A DNA stretch of 64,000 nt from Ketobacter sp. (GCF_003671495.1 NZ_RCHN01000045.1:62001-126000); one strand, 5' to 3'; positions 42,439-52,241 are shown, counted from the first letter of the stretch. The notes: generated by a model from the sequence alone, not told the origin. Translations and numbers: made by a program.

Positions 42439-43470
42439 TCAGATCATTTCCTCGCCGCCTTTGCCGCCCAAGGCGATTTCGCCGGCTTCCGCCATGCGCC
42501 GGGCAATGGCGAGGATTTCTTTCTGCGCCCCTTCCACCTCACTGAGTTTGACCGGCCCCTTGGCTTCCAGGTCATCCCGCAGCAATTCTGCGGCACGCTT
42601 GGACATATTGCCGAAGATCTTTTCCTTCACAATGTCGTCGGCACCTTTCAGGGCCAGTATCAGGGATTCGGAGGATACTTCCCGCAGCAGTGCCTGGATA
42701 CCACGATCGTCCACATCCGCCAGGTTGTCGAAGACGAACATCAAATCCTGGATTTCCTGAGCCAGATCTTCGTCGATCTCTTTTATGGATTCCATGAGGG
42801 CGGATTCCACATTGGTATCGAGGAAGTTCATGATGTCAGCGGCGCACTTGCTACCCCCCAGGTCGGTGGAGGCGGAACCGGTCTGCTTGGCAAACTGCTT
42901 TTCCAGAATGTCGTTGAGTTCTTTCATGGCATGGGGTTGCACCGACTCCAGGGAGGCAATGCGCATGACAATGTCCAGCCGTACCCGCTCATCAAAATAC
43001 TTGAGGGCTTCGGCTGCCTGGTCCGGGTCCAGATAGGCGATCACGATGGCCTGAATCTGGGGGTGCTCAAACCGGATCATGTCCGCCACTGAGCGCGCAT
43101 CCATCCACCGCAACGTATCCAGGCCAGTGGTATTGCCACCGGTCAGAATGCGATCCACCAGGGTGCCGGCCTTGTCCTCACCGAGGGCGTTCACCAGCAT
43201 TTTGCGAATGTAGCCGTCGGCGCCCACACCCAAGGCCGTTTGGTTAGAGATGACCTGCATGAAATCGGACATCACGGCTTCCACCTGGTCTTTCTGCACG
43301 TTCTGCAGCTTGGCCATGGACAAACCGATCTTCTGGACCTCTTTGGGGCCCATATGCCGCAACACTTCGGCGGCGTTCTCTTCCCCCAGGGACATCAATA
43401 ATATGGCGGCCTTTTCAATGGCCGGCAGGGAATCGGCTGTCGCCTTGGGCTTGGTATTCTGATCACTCAT
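42439..43470 (-). CDS. fliG: Flagellar motor switch protein FliG
   Basis: The 343-residue protein has the N-terminal FliF-binding domain, the middle EHPQIQAIVIAYLDPDQAAEAL region and the C-terminal torque helix with charged residues (LFVFDNLADVDDRGIQALLREVSSESL and LRDDLEAKGPVKLSEVEGAQKEI). It is the rotor part that interacts with the stator. It overlaps the fliF stop by 8 bases. Confidence 0.97.
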   Translation of the reverse strand: MSDQNTKPKATADSLPAIEKAAILLMSLGEENAAEVLRHMGPKEVQKIGLSMAKLQNVQKDQVEAVMSDFMQVISNQTALGVGADGYIRKMLVNALGEDKAGTLVDRILTGGNTTGLDTLRWMDARSVADMIRFEHPQIQAIVIAYLDPDQAAEALKYFDERVRLDIVMRIASLESVQPHAMKELNDILEKQFAKQTGSASTDLGGSKCAADIMNFLDTNVESALMESIKEIDEDLAQEIQDLMFVFDNLADVDDRGIQALLREVSSESLILALKGADDIVKEKIFGNMSKRAAELLRDDLEAKGPVKLSEVEGAQKEILAIARRMAEAGEIALGGKGGEEMI

Positions 43471-45148
43471 TCGCTATCCAGGTTTTCACCACCTGGGCCA
43501 CCCTTCTTGGATCTTCCGCCACCATGGACTTCACTGCATCCAGATGTTGGTCATAGGATGCATCAGGCCCTGGCAACAGGGGATTGGAGGTTCCGGTCAG
43601 CGTCACATCGGGGGTTTCCCCTCCTGCACCGCCGGCACCGGCCAACAGGCCTTCGCCTAACTGGGACTCCAGAGCGGCCAGGGAATCATCCCGCCCGGAG
43701 TCAGCCAGCTTTTTCAGTATAGGCCGTAATACTCCAAAAATCAGGAGGATAACCAGGAGAAAACCGGCGCCGCGCTTGGCCAGATCCCAAAACCAGGGCT
43801 GCTCCCACAGGGGGGGCGGGGGGATATCCGCCAGCTCCTGCGGCACATACTTGCGGAAAGGCTGATTCACCACGCTGACGCTGTCGCCGCGGGCGGCATT
43901 GAAGCCGATGGCATCCCGCACCAGTATCCGGATACGTTCCAGCTCCGCGTCGGTGAGGGGAACGCTCTGCGGTTCATTGGTGTTGCTGCCCTGGGCCGGA
44001 GGCACCAGGATATTGTCCAGCACCACCGCCACCGTCAGGCGTTTGACGACGCCCACCTGATGACGGGTGTGGCTGATGGTACGATCCAGTTCAAAGTTGC
44101 GGGTGGCCTGTTTACGCACATTACCTCTGGCGGCGGCACCTTCGGCACCCCCCTCCCCGCCGGCCTGTTCCGGTACGGTCACTGCACCGGGAGGCTGATT
44201 GGACAACGCACCAGGGATACCGGCCGTGGCGCCGTCACCCCCCACCACTTCACTCAGGGTCTGCTCACTGCGCACCGCCGGCAGGTCCGGGCTGAAAAAT
44301 TCGGAGGTTTGTTCGGTCTGGCTGAAATCCAGATCTGCACTGACCTGTACTTTGAAACCTTCCCGCCCCACCAGGGGATCCAGGATGGCTTCAATGCGAT
44401 CGATGTATTTTTGTTCCAGGGTTTTGGCGTAATCCAGTTGCTTGGCGGCCAGGGCGATGTCCTGGTCCTTATCGGTTTCGGACAATAACTGGCCCCGCTG
44501 ATCCACCACAGTGACCTGCTTGTCTTCCAGCTCAGGAATCGATGACGCCACCAGATGGACAATGGCCGCCACCTGCATGCGTTCCAGGCTTTGATTGGGA
44601 TACAGTTCCACAAACACCGACGCACTGGGCTTGCGGCTGTCATTGACGAAGACCGAACGTTTGGGAATGGCCAGGTGAACCCGCGCGCCCCGTACCCGGT
44701 TCATGCTGGAGATGGTGCGGGCCAGCTCGCCTTCAATACTGCGATAATAGCGGGTTTTTTCCATAAACTGGCTGGTGCCCAGGCCCTGCTCTTTATCCAG
44801 CAGTTCATAACCCAGGGTATTGCCGGAAGGAAAACCTTCCGCCGCCAGCTTCATGCGAGCCTGATGAATTTTATCGGACTCCACCAGAATCATGCCGGAT
44901 GCAGTATCCACCTTGAAACGAATGTTTTCCCGTTGCAGCAGGTCCGCCACCTGGCCTGCTTCCAGATGGGAAATGTCTGTATAGAGTGGGCGAAAGTCGG
45001 GTTCCTGGGACATCAGTACAATCCACATACCCAGGGATATACTGATGGCCAAGCCCAACATCAGGCCGATCTGCTTGACCACGCTGAGCCCACCCAGGCC
45101 TTCCAGCACCGCAAATCCACCGCTCTCTTTTGCTTTTTCCTCTGCCAT
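43463..45148 (-). CDS. fliF: Flagellar MS-ring protein FliF
   Basis: The 561-residue protein has two transmembrane helices (about 28-47 and 455-475) around a large periplasmic region. Conserved phrases are REPDFRPLYTDIS-like QEPDFRPLYTDIS, SFMEKTRYYRSIEGELARTI and RARVHLAIPKRSVFV. It forms the MS ring that nucleates the basal body and houses the export apparatus. The last ~20 residues (AQVVKTWIANE) are the FliG-binding tail. It is 26 bases from fliE. Confidence 0.97.
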   Translation of the reverse strand: MAEEKAKESGGFAVLEGLGGLSVVKQIGLMLGLAISISLGMWIVLMSQEPDFRPLYTDISHLEAGQVADLLQRENIRFKVDTASGMILVESDKIHQARMKLAAEGFPSGNTLGYELLDKEQGLGTSQFMEKTRYYRSIEGELARTISSMNRVRGARVHLAIPKRSVFVNDSRKPSASVFVELYPNQSLERMQVAAIVHLVASSIPELEDKQVTVVDQRGQLLSETDKDQDIALAAKQLDYAKTLEQKYIDRIEAILDPLVGREGFKVQVSADLDFSQTEQTSEFFSPDLPAVRSEQTLSEVVGGDGATAGIPGALSNQPPGAVTVPEQAGGEGGAEGAAARGNVRKQATRNFELDRTISHTRHQVGVVKRLTVAVVLDNILVPPAQGSNTNEPQSVPLTDAELERIRILVRDAIGFNAARGDSVSVVNQPFRKYVPQELADIPPPPLWEQPWFWDLAKRGAGFLLVILLIFGVLRPILKKLADSGRDDSLAALESQLGEGLLAGAGGAGGETPDVTLTGTSNPLLPGPDASYDQHLDAVKSMVAEDPRRVAQVVKTWIANE

Positions 45149-45174
45149 TCTCTGTGCTCCAGACCGCTAGCGGA

Positions 45175-45510
45175 TTACACCGGCATGTTCATGATGTCTT
45201 TGTAGGATTCCACCAGTTTGTTGCGCACCTGCACCACGGCCTGAAACGCAATACTGGACTTCTGGGAGGCCACCATGACGCGGGTAATGTCCACGTTGCT
45301 GTCACCACGAATATAGGCTTCCTGCAACGCACCAGAGGCGGATTGCAGCTCACTCACTTTGTCCAGGGCATCCTTGAACATGGAGGAAAACTGGGGCTCG
45401 GATTGATTGGGGATGTCGATGCCCTGGCTTTGGGGCGCTTCCATATTGGCGATGCTGCGCAGTTCGCGCATCTGTGCCAGCAATGAATTCATTTCCACCG
45501 ACCCTGACAT
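45175..45510 (-). CDS. fliE: Flagellar hook-basal body protein FliE
   Basis: The 111-residue protein has the C-terminal FliE pattern NVDITRVMVASQKSSIAFQAVVQVRNKLVESYKDIMNMPV. FliE joins the MS ring to the proximal rod and opens the export of rod proteins. The GAGGG site upstream of ATG 45510 supports this start. It is 41 bases after fleR and begins the fliEFGHIJ run. Confidence 0.95.
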   Translation of the reverse strand: MSGSVEMNSLLAQMRELRSIANMEAPQSQGIDIPNQSEPQFSSMFKDALDKVSELQSASGALQEAYIRGDSNVDITRVMVASQKSSIAFQAVVQVRNKLVESYKDIMNMPV

Positions 45511-45551
45511 ATTGAAACCCTCAAGCTGATAGTATTTTGACGTTTACGCCT

Positions 45552-46913
45552 TTATGCACAGACTCTTTCAACATCTATGCCATATTCACGCATGCGGGCC
45601 AGCTTATAACGCAATGTGCGAGGGCTGATGCCCAGTTTTTCTGCCGTGCGTTTTTTGCTGCCGCCCAGATTACGCAGGGTATCGATGATCAACTCAAACT
45701 CCCGCTTCTTGAGGTCTTCGCCCAACACACTGCCCTCGCCGCCGTCCATCTCTGCATCCAGATCCAAGTCCGATAACAGGTTCGAGGTGTCGTTCAGGGC
45801 TGCATCCGGAATAAAAATATCGTCACCGGTGATGCGGTCATTGCTGCACAGAATCAACGCCCGCTGAATCACATTGTCCAGTTCGCGAATGTTGCCGGGC
45901 CAGTTGTGCTGGGTCAGGGCGAACTCGGCACTGGGGTCCAGTCGCACCTGGCGCTGGCCCTGTTTCAATGCAATCATGCGCAATGCCAACGGAATGATAT
46001 CCGCTTTGCGTTCCCGCAGCGGTTTCCACATCAACGGGAACACACACAGGCGATAGTACAGGTCTTCGCGGAACTTGCCGGCGGCCACTTGCTCTTTCAG
46101 GTTGCGGTTGGTGGTGGCCAGTACTCTGACATCCAGGGCAATGGTTTTTTTGCCACCGATGCGTTCCACTTCTTTCTCCTGCAACACCCGCAACAACTTG
46201 GCCTGCAGGTTGATGTCCATTTCAGAGATTTCATCCAGCAACAGGGTCCCGCCGTTGGCCTGTTCAAATTTTCCGGCACTGCTCTGGTAGGCGCCGGTGA
46301 AGGCACCCTTTTCATGGCCGAACAAGGTGGCCTCCAGCATATTCTCAGGAATGGCAGCGCAGTTGATGGCAATAAAGGGCTGGGCACTGCGGGGGGAATG
46401 GCGGTGAATAAAACGTGCCAGCACTTCCTTTCCGGTTCCACTCTCCCCCATGATCATCACACTGGAATCCGTTTGCGCCACTTTTTTGGCGAGCTGGAAT
46501 ACCTTGCGGGTTTCTGCGTCTTCCGCCACCGGTTCGGATTCATCCAGTTCAATCCGCACATACTTTTCCACCACGGCGGCCAGCTTTTCCGTGGAGAACG
46601 GTTTCTCCAGGTAATCCACCGCGCCATTGCGAATGGCCTCCACGGCGTTGGAGATGCTGCCGTAGGCGGTCATGATCAGTACCGGCAGCTGGGGATATTC
46701 CGTTGCGATTTCACGCATCAACTGGTAGCCATTCATACCGGGCATATTGACGTCGGAAATGACCAGATCACACTGGAACTGGCGCAGCCAGTCCAACGCT
46801 GATTCTGCACAATCCACACCGTCAACCGTAAATCCGGATACGTCCAGTGTATCCATAATCGCTTCGCGCAAACTGGAATCGTCTTCCACCACCAAAACGT
46901 TTGTTACACTCAT
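45552..46913 (-). CDS. fleR: Sigma-54 response regulator FleR/FlrC
   Basis: The 453-residue protein has a REC domain with Asp54 (DLVISDVNMPGMNG). The AAA+ domain has Walker A MGESGTGKEVL, the sigma-54-contacting GAFTGA loop and GGTLLLDEISEMD. A Fis-type helix-turn-helix lies at the C-terminus (KKRTAEKLGISPRTLRYKLARMREYG). With its kinase FleS it switches on class III flagellar genes such as basal body and hook. It overlaps fleS by four bases (ATGA). Confidence 0.95.
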   Translation of the reverse strand: MSVTNVLVVEDDSSLREAIMDTLDVSGFTVDGVDCAESALDWLRQFQCDLVISDVNMPGMNGYQLMREIATEYPQLPVLIMTAYGSISNAVEAIRNGAVDYLEKPFSTEKLAAVVEKYVRIELDESEPVAEDAETRKVFQLAKKVAQTDSSVMIMGESGTGKEVLARFIHRHSPRSAQPFIAINCAAIPENMLEATLFGHEKGAFTGAYQSSAGKFEQANGGTLLLDEISEMDINLQAKLLRVLQEKEVERIGGKKTIALDVRVLATTNRNLKEQVAAGKFREDLYYRLCVFPLMWKPLRERKADIIPLALRMIALKQGQRQVRLDPSAEFALTQHNWPGNIRELDNVIQRALILCSNDRITGDDIFIPDAALNDTSNLLSDLDLDAEMDGGEGSVLGEDLKKREFELIIDTLRNLGGSKKRTAEKLGISPRTLRYKLARMREYGIDVERVCA

Positions 46914-48163
46914 TGTTTTGCCTCCTCAGAGTCCATTCCGCCCTGAATCTGGGGTAAAGCCAAACAGGCCAAAGCCCCACCAGTTATCGAATTGCTGCTC
47001 ATCGAAAATTGTCCACCATGGGATTCGACCACCGCCTTCACCACCGCCAGACCAAGGCCGGTACCGGTGGATTTGGTGGTAAAAAAAGGTTCCTGGATCT
47101 GATGGATAGCATGCTCGGGAATACCTGGACCATTGTCAGAGATCAGGAAGGTGATCAGACCGCCTTTGCTTTCAGTAGTAGACACATGGATATGCGGAGC
47201 GATACCTTCACCTTCACAGGCTTCAATGGCGTTATCGATTAAATTACTGAACACACTGGACAGCAGTTCCGGATTACAGCGCACGGATCCCGCCGGGATA
47301 TCGTCGTCAAACGCTACGCTGGCACGCCCACTCTTGACGTAGTCTTCCACTTGCGCCTGAAACACAGACACCAACTGAAACACCGGCAGTATGGCATTCA
47401 ACACCACACCGCCCTTGGAGAATATCAACATGTCCCGCACCTGTTGCTCCAGCTGCATCAGGCGGCTCTTCAACTTATCGGCGTAACGCAAACGACGCTC
47501 TTCTGTCAGCGATTCTGACGCAAGATGATCCGCATACAGGATCGCCGTCGACAACGGGGTGCGAATCTGATGGGCCAGAGACGCCGTCATTCGGCCCATC
47601 TCTGACAGCTTGCGGTGATGATTCAGCTTGTTCTGTAAGGACCGGGTTTCCGTCTGATCATTCAACGCGATAATTTGTCCCGGCTCATGCTTCATGGACT
47701 GGGTAGCCAGGCTGACCAGCTTTCCATTCTTCAGGGCGATCTCATGCCCGTCGGTGGGATTCGGTGCAAAGCACTCGTTTATGATGGTAATCCAGCGTTC
47801 GCCCAGGAGGGGACGTTCAAATAAAGATTCGGCAATGGCATTGGCCTGCACAATGACACCACGACCATCCAGCAGGATGACCGCGACCGGCATGATATTG
47901 ACAATCAGCTCGACTCGCTCGGACAACACCTGCTTTGCGGACAACTCCTGGGTCAGAGCCTTATCGGCATAGACCAGTTCCTGCTGCAACTCATCCACCC
48001 GTTTTTCCAGATCCAGATAGGATTCGGTCAGCTGGTTGGAAATATTGCTGAACGCTGAAAACGTGGTCTGCAAACGGGCCTGTAAATCACGGGGCGTGGG
48101 TTGACCTGCTGTTTGCATACGTTCGTTGTCGGAGCTTTGTCGTTCGGCTACTACCGCTCTCAT
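46910..48163 (-). CDS. fleS: Sensor histidine kinase FleS/FlrB
   Basis: The 417-residue soluble kinase has an N-terminal coiled coil (about 25-75) and a PAS domain (about 85-185, IMPVAVILLDGRGVIVQANAIAESLF). The HisKA dimer domain has MGRMTASLAHQIRTPLSTAILYADHL, and the HATPase has VFSNLIDNAIEACEG and ISDNGPGIPEHAIHQIQEPFFTTKSTGTGLGLAVV. It phosphorylates FleR. No transmembrane helix is seen, so the cue is internal, such as basal-body progress. A candidate sigma-54 -24 box lies about 105 bases upstream. Confidence 0.94.
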   Translation of the reverse strand: MRAVVAERQSSDNERMQTAGQPTPRDLQARLQTTFSAFSNISNQLTESYLDLEKRVDELQQELVYADKALTQELSAKQVLSERVELIVNIMPVAVILLDGRGVIVQANAIAESLFERPLLGERWITIINECFAPNPTDGHEIALKNGKLVSLATQSMKHEPGQIIALNDQTETRSLQNKLNHHRKLSEMGRMTASLAHQIRTPLSTAILYADHLASESLTEERRLRYADKLKSRLMQLEQQVRDMLIFSKGGVVLNAILPVFQLVSVFQAQVEDYVKSGRASVAFDDDIPAGSVRCNPELLSSVFSNLIDNAIEACEGEGIAPHIHVSTTESKGGLITFLISDNGPGIPEHAIHQIQEPFFTTKSTGTGLGLAVVKAVVESHGGQFSMSSNSITGGALACLALPQIQGGMDSEEAKQ

Positions 48164-48251
48164 GGAATTCGCACCTTAATTTGACGCTTTCCGAGCATTC
48201 AGCAAACCTTATGCCAAAACGACTTTAACTTTAGGAATCAGCTAATTAGAA

Positions 48252-48273
48252 GATTGTTCAAATGGGGGTGCCA
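48252..48273 (-). promoter_or_regulatory. Possible sigma-54 promoter of fleSR
   Basis: On the minus strand a perfect -24 element TGGCAC (48268-48273) lies in the fleQ-fleS gap, but the -12 part reads TTTGA instead of TTGCA. FleQ drives fleSR through sigma-54 in Pseudomonas, which fits the position. It is a weak match overall. Confidence 0.35.
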
Positions 48274-48311
48274 TTATTACGACACAAATTGAAGAGAGGG
48301 CCAGCGTTAAG

Positions 48312-49745
48312 CTAGGCCCGGTTCAAATCGTACTTACGCATTTTTTCCACCAGCGTGGTACGTCTGATTTTAAGCTTCTCGGCAGCCCTGGCGACGATGC
48401 CGTTACAGTCATCCAATGCCTGGCGAATCAGATTGCATTCCAGATTGGACAAATACTCTTTTAAGTCGATCCCGTTCACCGGCAGCAGAGCCGGTGTATC
48501 CATGCTTACGTACCCAGGCAGCATGCCGGTCTCTGCCACTTCCAACGGCATTTCGCGGTCTTCATCGATATCGTCCACATGACGAAAACGTTTGGGCAAA
48601 TCAGAAACACCGATCACCCCATAGGGATGGGTGATCACCAACCGCTCCACCAGGTTCGCCAGCTCCCGCACGTTACCCGGCCATTCGTGACGGCAGAGGG
48701 CCATGATCGCAGCAGAGTTAAAGCGGATGGAACCACGCTTTTCGTTTTCAATTCTCGCCACCAGTTCGTTGAGTAGTAACGGAATGTCTTCCGTTCGTTC
48801 CCGCAACGGCGGCATTTCTATGGGAAAAACGTTAATCCGATAGTAGAGGTCTTCCCGGAACTTGCCTTCCGAGATGTGCTCTTCGAGATTCTGATGGGTC
48901 GCAGCGATAACGCGAACATCGGCCTGGTAGGTTTTGGCCCCCCCTACCCTTTCGAAGGTCCGCTCCTGCAGTACCCTCAGCAGCTTGACCTGCATGTGCA
49001 ACGGCATATCGCCGATTTCATCGAGGAAGATGGTGCCACCCTCGGCCAGTTCAAAGCGACCGGGACGGCTGGTAATGGCACCGGTAAAAGCGCCTTTTTC
49101 ATGACCGAACAATTCGCTTTCCAGCAACTCCTGGGGAATAGCACCGCAGTTAACCGGCACAAAGGGTTTGTGACGACGATGGGAATTGTAATGGAGATTT
49201 CGCGCCACCACTTCTTTTCCAGTCCCCGACTCACCGGTAATGAGCACGTTCACATCCTTATCCGCCACCTGAGCCATGAGCTCACGAACCTGAACAATGG
49301 AACGGCTGGTTCCCACCAGACTCCGGAACAACTGGGCCTCTCGCCGTTGTGCCCGGGCAGGATCCGCTTTCATGTGATCTTTGTACACCTGAGCCCGGTG
49401 CAAGGTATCCATCATCTTGGTGTAATTAGGCGGCGTTTCAATGGTGGCTATAACTGCCTTGCGCAACTCTTCGTCGGCTTCTGCGGATAACTCGGAAGCA
49501 TCCAAAAGAATAATCGGGAGTGTAGGATCCCAATCCACCAGGTACTCAGCAATCTTATCCGTGTTATCGAGCTGACTGATAATGGCACAGGTGATGCTGC
49601 CGCTCTCGTGGTCTTTGGTAATCCCGTCAAGATCACCTTCTTTACACACTATGGTTTCTTCACCAATAAAATCCAGAATAACTTTCAGATCATGAGAACG
49701 TTCTTCGTTATGATCCAGTAGTAATACTTTTATTTCTCGCCACAT
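48312..49745 (-). CDS. fleQ: Flagellar master regulator FleQ/FlrA
   Basis: The product has 477 residues from ATG 49743-49745; a TTG three codons earlier is less likely. The N-terminal REC-like domain lacks the phospho-acceptor Asp, as in FleQ. The LFRSLVG motif before the AAA+ domain and the Arg-Asn in VVARNLHYNS match c-di-GMP contact residues known in P. aeruginosa FleQ. Walker A is TGESGTGKE and the GAFTGA loop is present; the C-terminus has a Fis-type HTH (VARAAEKLKIRRTTLVEKMRKY). It heads the flagellar hierarchy with sigma-54. The 153 bases upstream have no recognised promoter. Confidence 0.95.
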   Translation of the reverse strand: MWREIKVLLLDHNEERSHDLKVILDFIGEETIVCKEGDLDGITKDHESGSITCAIISQLDNTDKIAEYLVDWDPTLPIILLDASELSAEADEELRKAVIATIETPPNYTKMMDTLHRAQVYKDHMKADPARAQRREAQLFRSLVGTSRSIVQVRELMAQVADKDVNVLITGESGTGKEVVARNLHYNSHRRHKPFVPVNCGAIPQELLESELFGHEKGAFTGAITSRPGRFELAEGGTIFLDEIGDMPLHMQVKLLRVLQERTFERVGGAKTYQADVRVIAATHQNLEEHISEGKFREDLYYRINVFPIEMPPLRERTEDIPLLLNELVARIENEKRGSIRFNSAAIMALCRHEWPGNVRELANLVERLVITHPYGVIGVSDLPKRFRHVDDIDEDREMPLEVAETGMLPGYVSMDTPALLPVNGIDLKEYLSNLECNLIRQALDDCNGIVARAAEKLKIRRTTLVEKMRKYDLNRA

Positions 49746-49898
49746 AATCGCCAATCTTCAACCAATCCCGTCAAAAAACGTAAAGCGAAATGCGCTTTTT
49801 GACGCATTTTCAATAGTTATAGTTCAGTAAAGGCTATAACCACTGGATCAGTCAAATTTATGACACGAGAAATTCCGTTACAGGAGAGAATCTATGGA

Positions 49899-50210
49899 TC
49901 AGGGCGTGAGATGCCGGGCGACATCCAGGTAGGTCTTGGTATTGCTTCGACTTTTTCCCAAGGAGCTTAATTGCTTAACAGTCTGCTCCTTGGCCTCAGA
50001 CACAGCGACTACGGCCTTGCTGTAGATATCAATCAGTTGCTCCAACTCAACAAGCACGCTGGAAAGGTCTTCACTATCACCGCCCAGCGTCGGAAGTTTG
50101 GCTCTCATGAAGACTTCGCACTCCGTGCTGGCCTCCTTTAGCTCGGCAAAATTCTGCTCCGCGAGCGATCGCTCTATCCGGTCCCGAAAACTGATAACCT
50201 CTTCCAACAT
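49899..50210 (-). CDS. fliT: FliT-like flagellar chaperone
   Basis: The 103-residue helical protein starts MLEEVISFRDRIERSLAEQNFAELKEASTECEVFMRAKLPTL and has a second helix LVELEQLIDIYSKAVVAVSEAKEQT. Sequence similarity to FliT is low. The call rests on its position after fliS, its size and its helical nature. FliT binds FliD and the export ATPase in enterics. It ends the fliD-fliS-fliT unit; its start is 6 bases after fliS. Confidence 0.65.
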   Translation of the reverse strand: MLEEVISFRDRIERSLAEQNFAELKEASTECEVFMRAKLPTLGGDSEDLSSVLVELEQLIDIYSKAVVAVSEAKEQTVKQLSSLGKSRSNTKTYLDVARHLTP

Positions 50211-50216
50211 GCCCGT

Positions 50217-50642
50217 TCACTCACTCATTGCATTGGATTCGGGGGTATAGATCTGGCGGGCTTGATCGGCAATACCATCCCAGCCGGCCTTGATCTCTTT
50301 GAGCAGACCAATCACTTCCTCGACAGGCGCCTTATCATGCTCTTTCGACGCGTCAAACAGACGAACACTCATATAGTCGTAGAGACTGTCCAGGTTCTTG
50401 GCAATCTCGCCGCCTTTTTCATGATCCAGAAAGCCCTGCAGACCGCCTAAAATGGTGATCACCCTGCCCAGATGGCGACCTCGACCTTCGAAGTCGTTAC
50501 GATCAATACAACCAATCGCTTGCTGCAGATTGTCCAATGCGCCCTGGTATAACATACCAATCAGCTGATGGGGGTTCGCGCTTTCCACACCGGTCTGTTT
50601 GTTCATCTGCGCGTACTGTTGAGCGCCTTTGGCTACATTCAT
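50217..50642 (-). CDS. fliS: Flagellin export chaperone FliS
   Basis: The product has 141 residues from ATG 50640-50642, chosen over GTG 50651 because AAGGTGA lies at good spacing. The FliS pattern is clear: ESANPHQLIGMLYQGALDNLQQAIGCIDRNDFEGRGRHLGRVITILGGLQGFLDHEKGGEIAKNLDSLYDYM. FliS binds the C-terminal tail of flagellin and keeps it unfolded for export. It lies 10 bases after fliD. Confidence 0.96.
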   Translation of the reverse strand: MNVAKGAQQYAQMNKQTGVESANPHQLIGMLYQGALDNLQQAIGCIDRNDFEGRGRHLGRVITILGGLQGFLDHEKGGEIAKNLDSLYDYMSVRLFDASKEHDKAPVEEVIGLLKEIKAGWDGIADQARQIYTPESNAMSE

Positions 50643-50652
50643 GGGTCTCACC

Positions 50653-52071
50653 TTACTTTGAATTTTTTCCTGTTATACCCGCTTTGATAATATCAAGCTG
50701 CTGGCTGACAAAATCGCCTGTACTTTGCAGTTGCCCTACCAAAATATCCAGATTGGTGTACTGCAGGCGTAACCGTTCCTCGAAAGATTCCATTCTTAAA
50801 TTCAGCTTTTCTCTTTGCTCGTCAATGTCCTTCAACTGCGACAAAAACGTGTTGTTGCGGCTGGCAATAATGCCATCGCTGCGGAGAAAACTTTCCAGCT
50901 TGTCATCCAGTTTTTTGATGATGCCATCGTCACCTGCGAGCAGATCAGCAACATCATCAAAGTTGGAATTCAACGCTGAAGCCAACTTGGTCGCATCCAG
51001 ACCAAGGCTGCCATCACGCTGAGTGGTAATGCCGATCGAGGCCAAAGTACTAAAAGAACTGCCGGCCCCTTCCACCACATCGGAAATAGTACGCCGGATC
51101 TGGGTTTCGATGGTGCGGGCAGCAAAATCCCCGGTGAGCAATCCGGCTTCCTGCGTCTCGATATCGTAATCGGTCAGGAAATTCAGGGTATCGCTCAGGG
51201 TATTGAAGGCTTCAACAAATTCAGCCAAGCGTGCATTAATCTCGGATTTATCCAGGCTTATAGTAAGCGTATCGTTGGTGCCGGAACTTACGGCAACAGC
51301 ATTGATTGTAACACCCTGAATCGCGTTATCAAAAACATTGCTGGAACTGGTAACGGTGTATTCGTCGTCGATCCTCAGTTCAGCATCCTGCGCCAGGCTC
51401 TTCTCCGACATGTTGGCATTAATAAACGAGGAAAGCCCGTTATTATCGAGATCATTGCCATCGGAATCACCGGTTACGGATACCGTGATATTGTTATCTG
51501 CACCGCTCTCATCAGCGGTCAATACCAACTTGGAAACGGTGCCGCCCATACCATCACTCACGGTGAGGATACTGGCGGTGATACCGGGGTTGTTGGCATC
51601 GTCATTGATAGCATCGCGGATGCCCGCCAGAGTATTGTTTTGACCACCGACGATGTCCACATCGAAGCTGTTGCTGCCAAGACTCAAGCTCAACTTGCCG
51701 GCGCCGACCTGGGTTGTGGGACTGGCGAAGTCAGCCGAGGAAACCAGCTTGTGGTTGGATGCTAATTTAATGACCTGGATATTGGTGTTACCAACGGCCG
51801 CGCCACTGGCTGCAGTGGCGGTGAAGATACTTTCGTTGGAAGATACGGCGGAACGGGCGGCAAGACTTGTCAGCGAGGAGAGGCCGGTTAATGCCGCCTG
51901 GAAATCTTTCAATGCGCCTTTCAAGGAGCCATAAGCGGAGATATCAGCCTGGATTTCAATTTCGCGGGTACCCAGGCGAGAGTCCATAGGAGTCCGCTCC
52001 GCTTTCGTCAGCGTCTCGATAATGGTTTCAATATCAAGGCCGGAACCGGTTCCAGCGGCTGTAATAGCCAT
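50653..52071 (-). CDS. fliD: Filament cap protein FliD
   Basis: The protein has 472 residues. The N-terminal FliD domain (about 1-110) begins with GTGSGLDIETIIETLTKAERTPMDSRL. The central part is Ser/Asp-rich (VTGDSDGNDLDNNGLSSF). The C-terminal FliD domain has GLLTGDFAARTIETQIRRTISDVVEG and SIGITTQRDGSLGLDATKLASAL. It caps the filament and folds incoming flagellin. A perfect sigma-28 promoter lies about 140 bases upstream at 52215-52241. Confidence 0.96.
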   Translation of the reverse strand: MAITAAGTGSGLDIETIIETLTKAERTPMDSRLGTREIEIQADISAYGSLKGALKDFQAALTGLSSLTSLAARSAVSSNESIFTATAASGAAVGNTNIQVIKLASNHKLVSSADFASPTTQVGAGKLSLSLGSNSFDVDIVGGQNNTLAGIRDAINDDANNPGITASILTVSDGMGGTVSKLVLTADESGADNNITVSVTGDSDGNDLDNNGLSSFINANMSEKSLAQDAELRIDDEYTVTSSSNVFDNAIQGVTINAVAVSSGTNDTLTISLDKSEINARLAEFVEAFNTLSDTLNFLTDYDIETQEAGLLTGDFAARTIETQIRRTISDVVEGAGSSFSTLASIGITTQRDGSLGLDATKLASALNSNFDDVADLLAGDDGIIKKLDDKLESFLRSDGIIASRNNTFLSQLKDIDEQREKLNLRMESFEERLRLQYTNLDILVGQLQSTGDFVSQQLDIIKAGITGKNSK

Positions 52072-52214
52072 AGAGCAGACCTCACGTTCGGCAAACAGGC
52101 GAGCAGTTCATTACTCTCGTATTGTGACTTTACCTGTTAACCAGCAATTTTCATTCCAATTCAATATTTATCTTCATCCCCTACTAATCGAGTATAGTAT
52201 GGGATATAGAAATA

Positions 52215-52241
52215 TTATCGGCTGCGTCTGCTGAAGCTTTA
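52215..52241 (-). promoter_or_regulatory. Sigma-28 (FliA) promoter of fliDST
   Basis: On the minus strand TAAA (52238-52241), 15 bases, then GCCGATAA (52215-52222) match the FliA consensus exactly. The -35 box overlaps the flaG stop codon. The predicted transcript starts about 135 bases before the fliD ATG. Confidence 0.85.
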
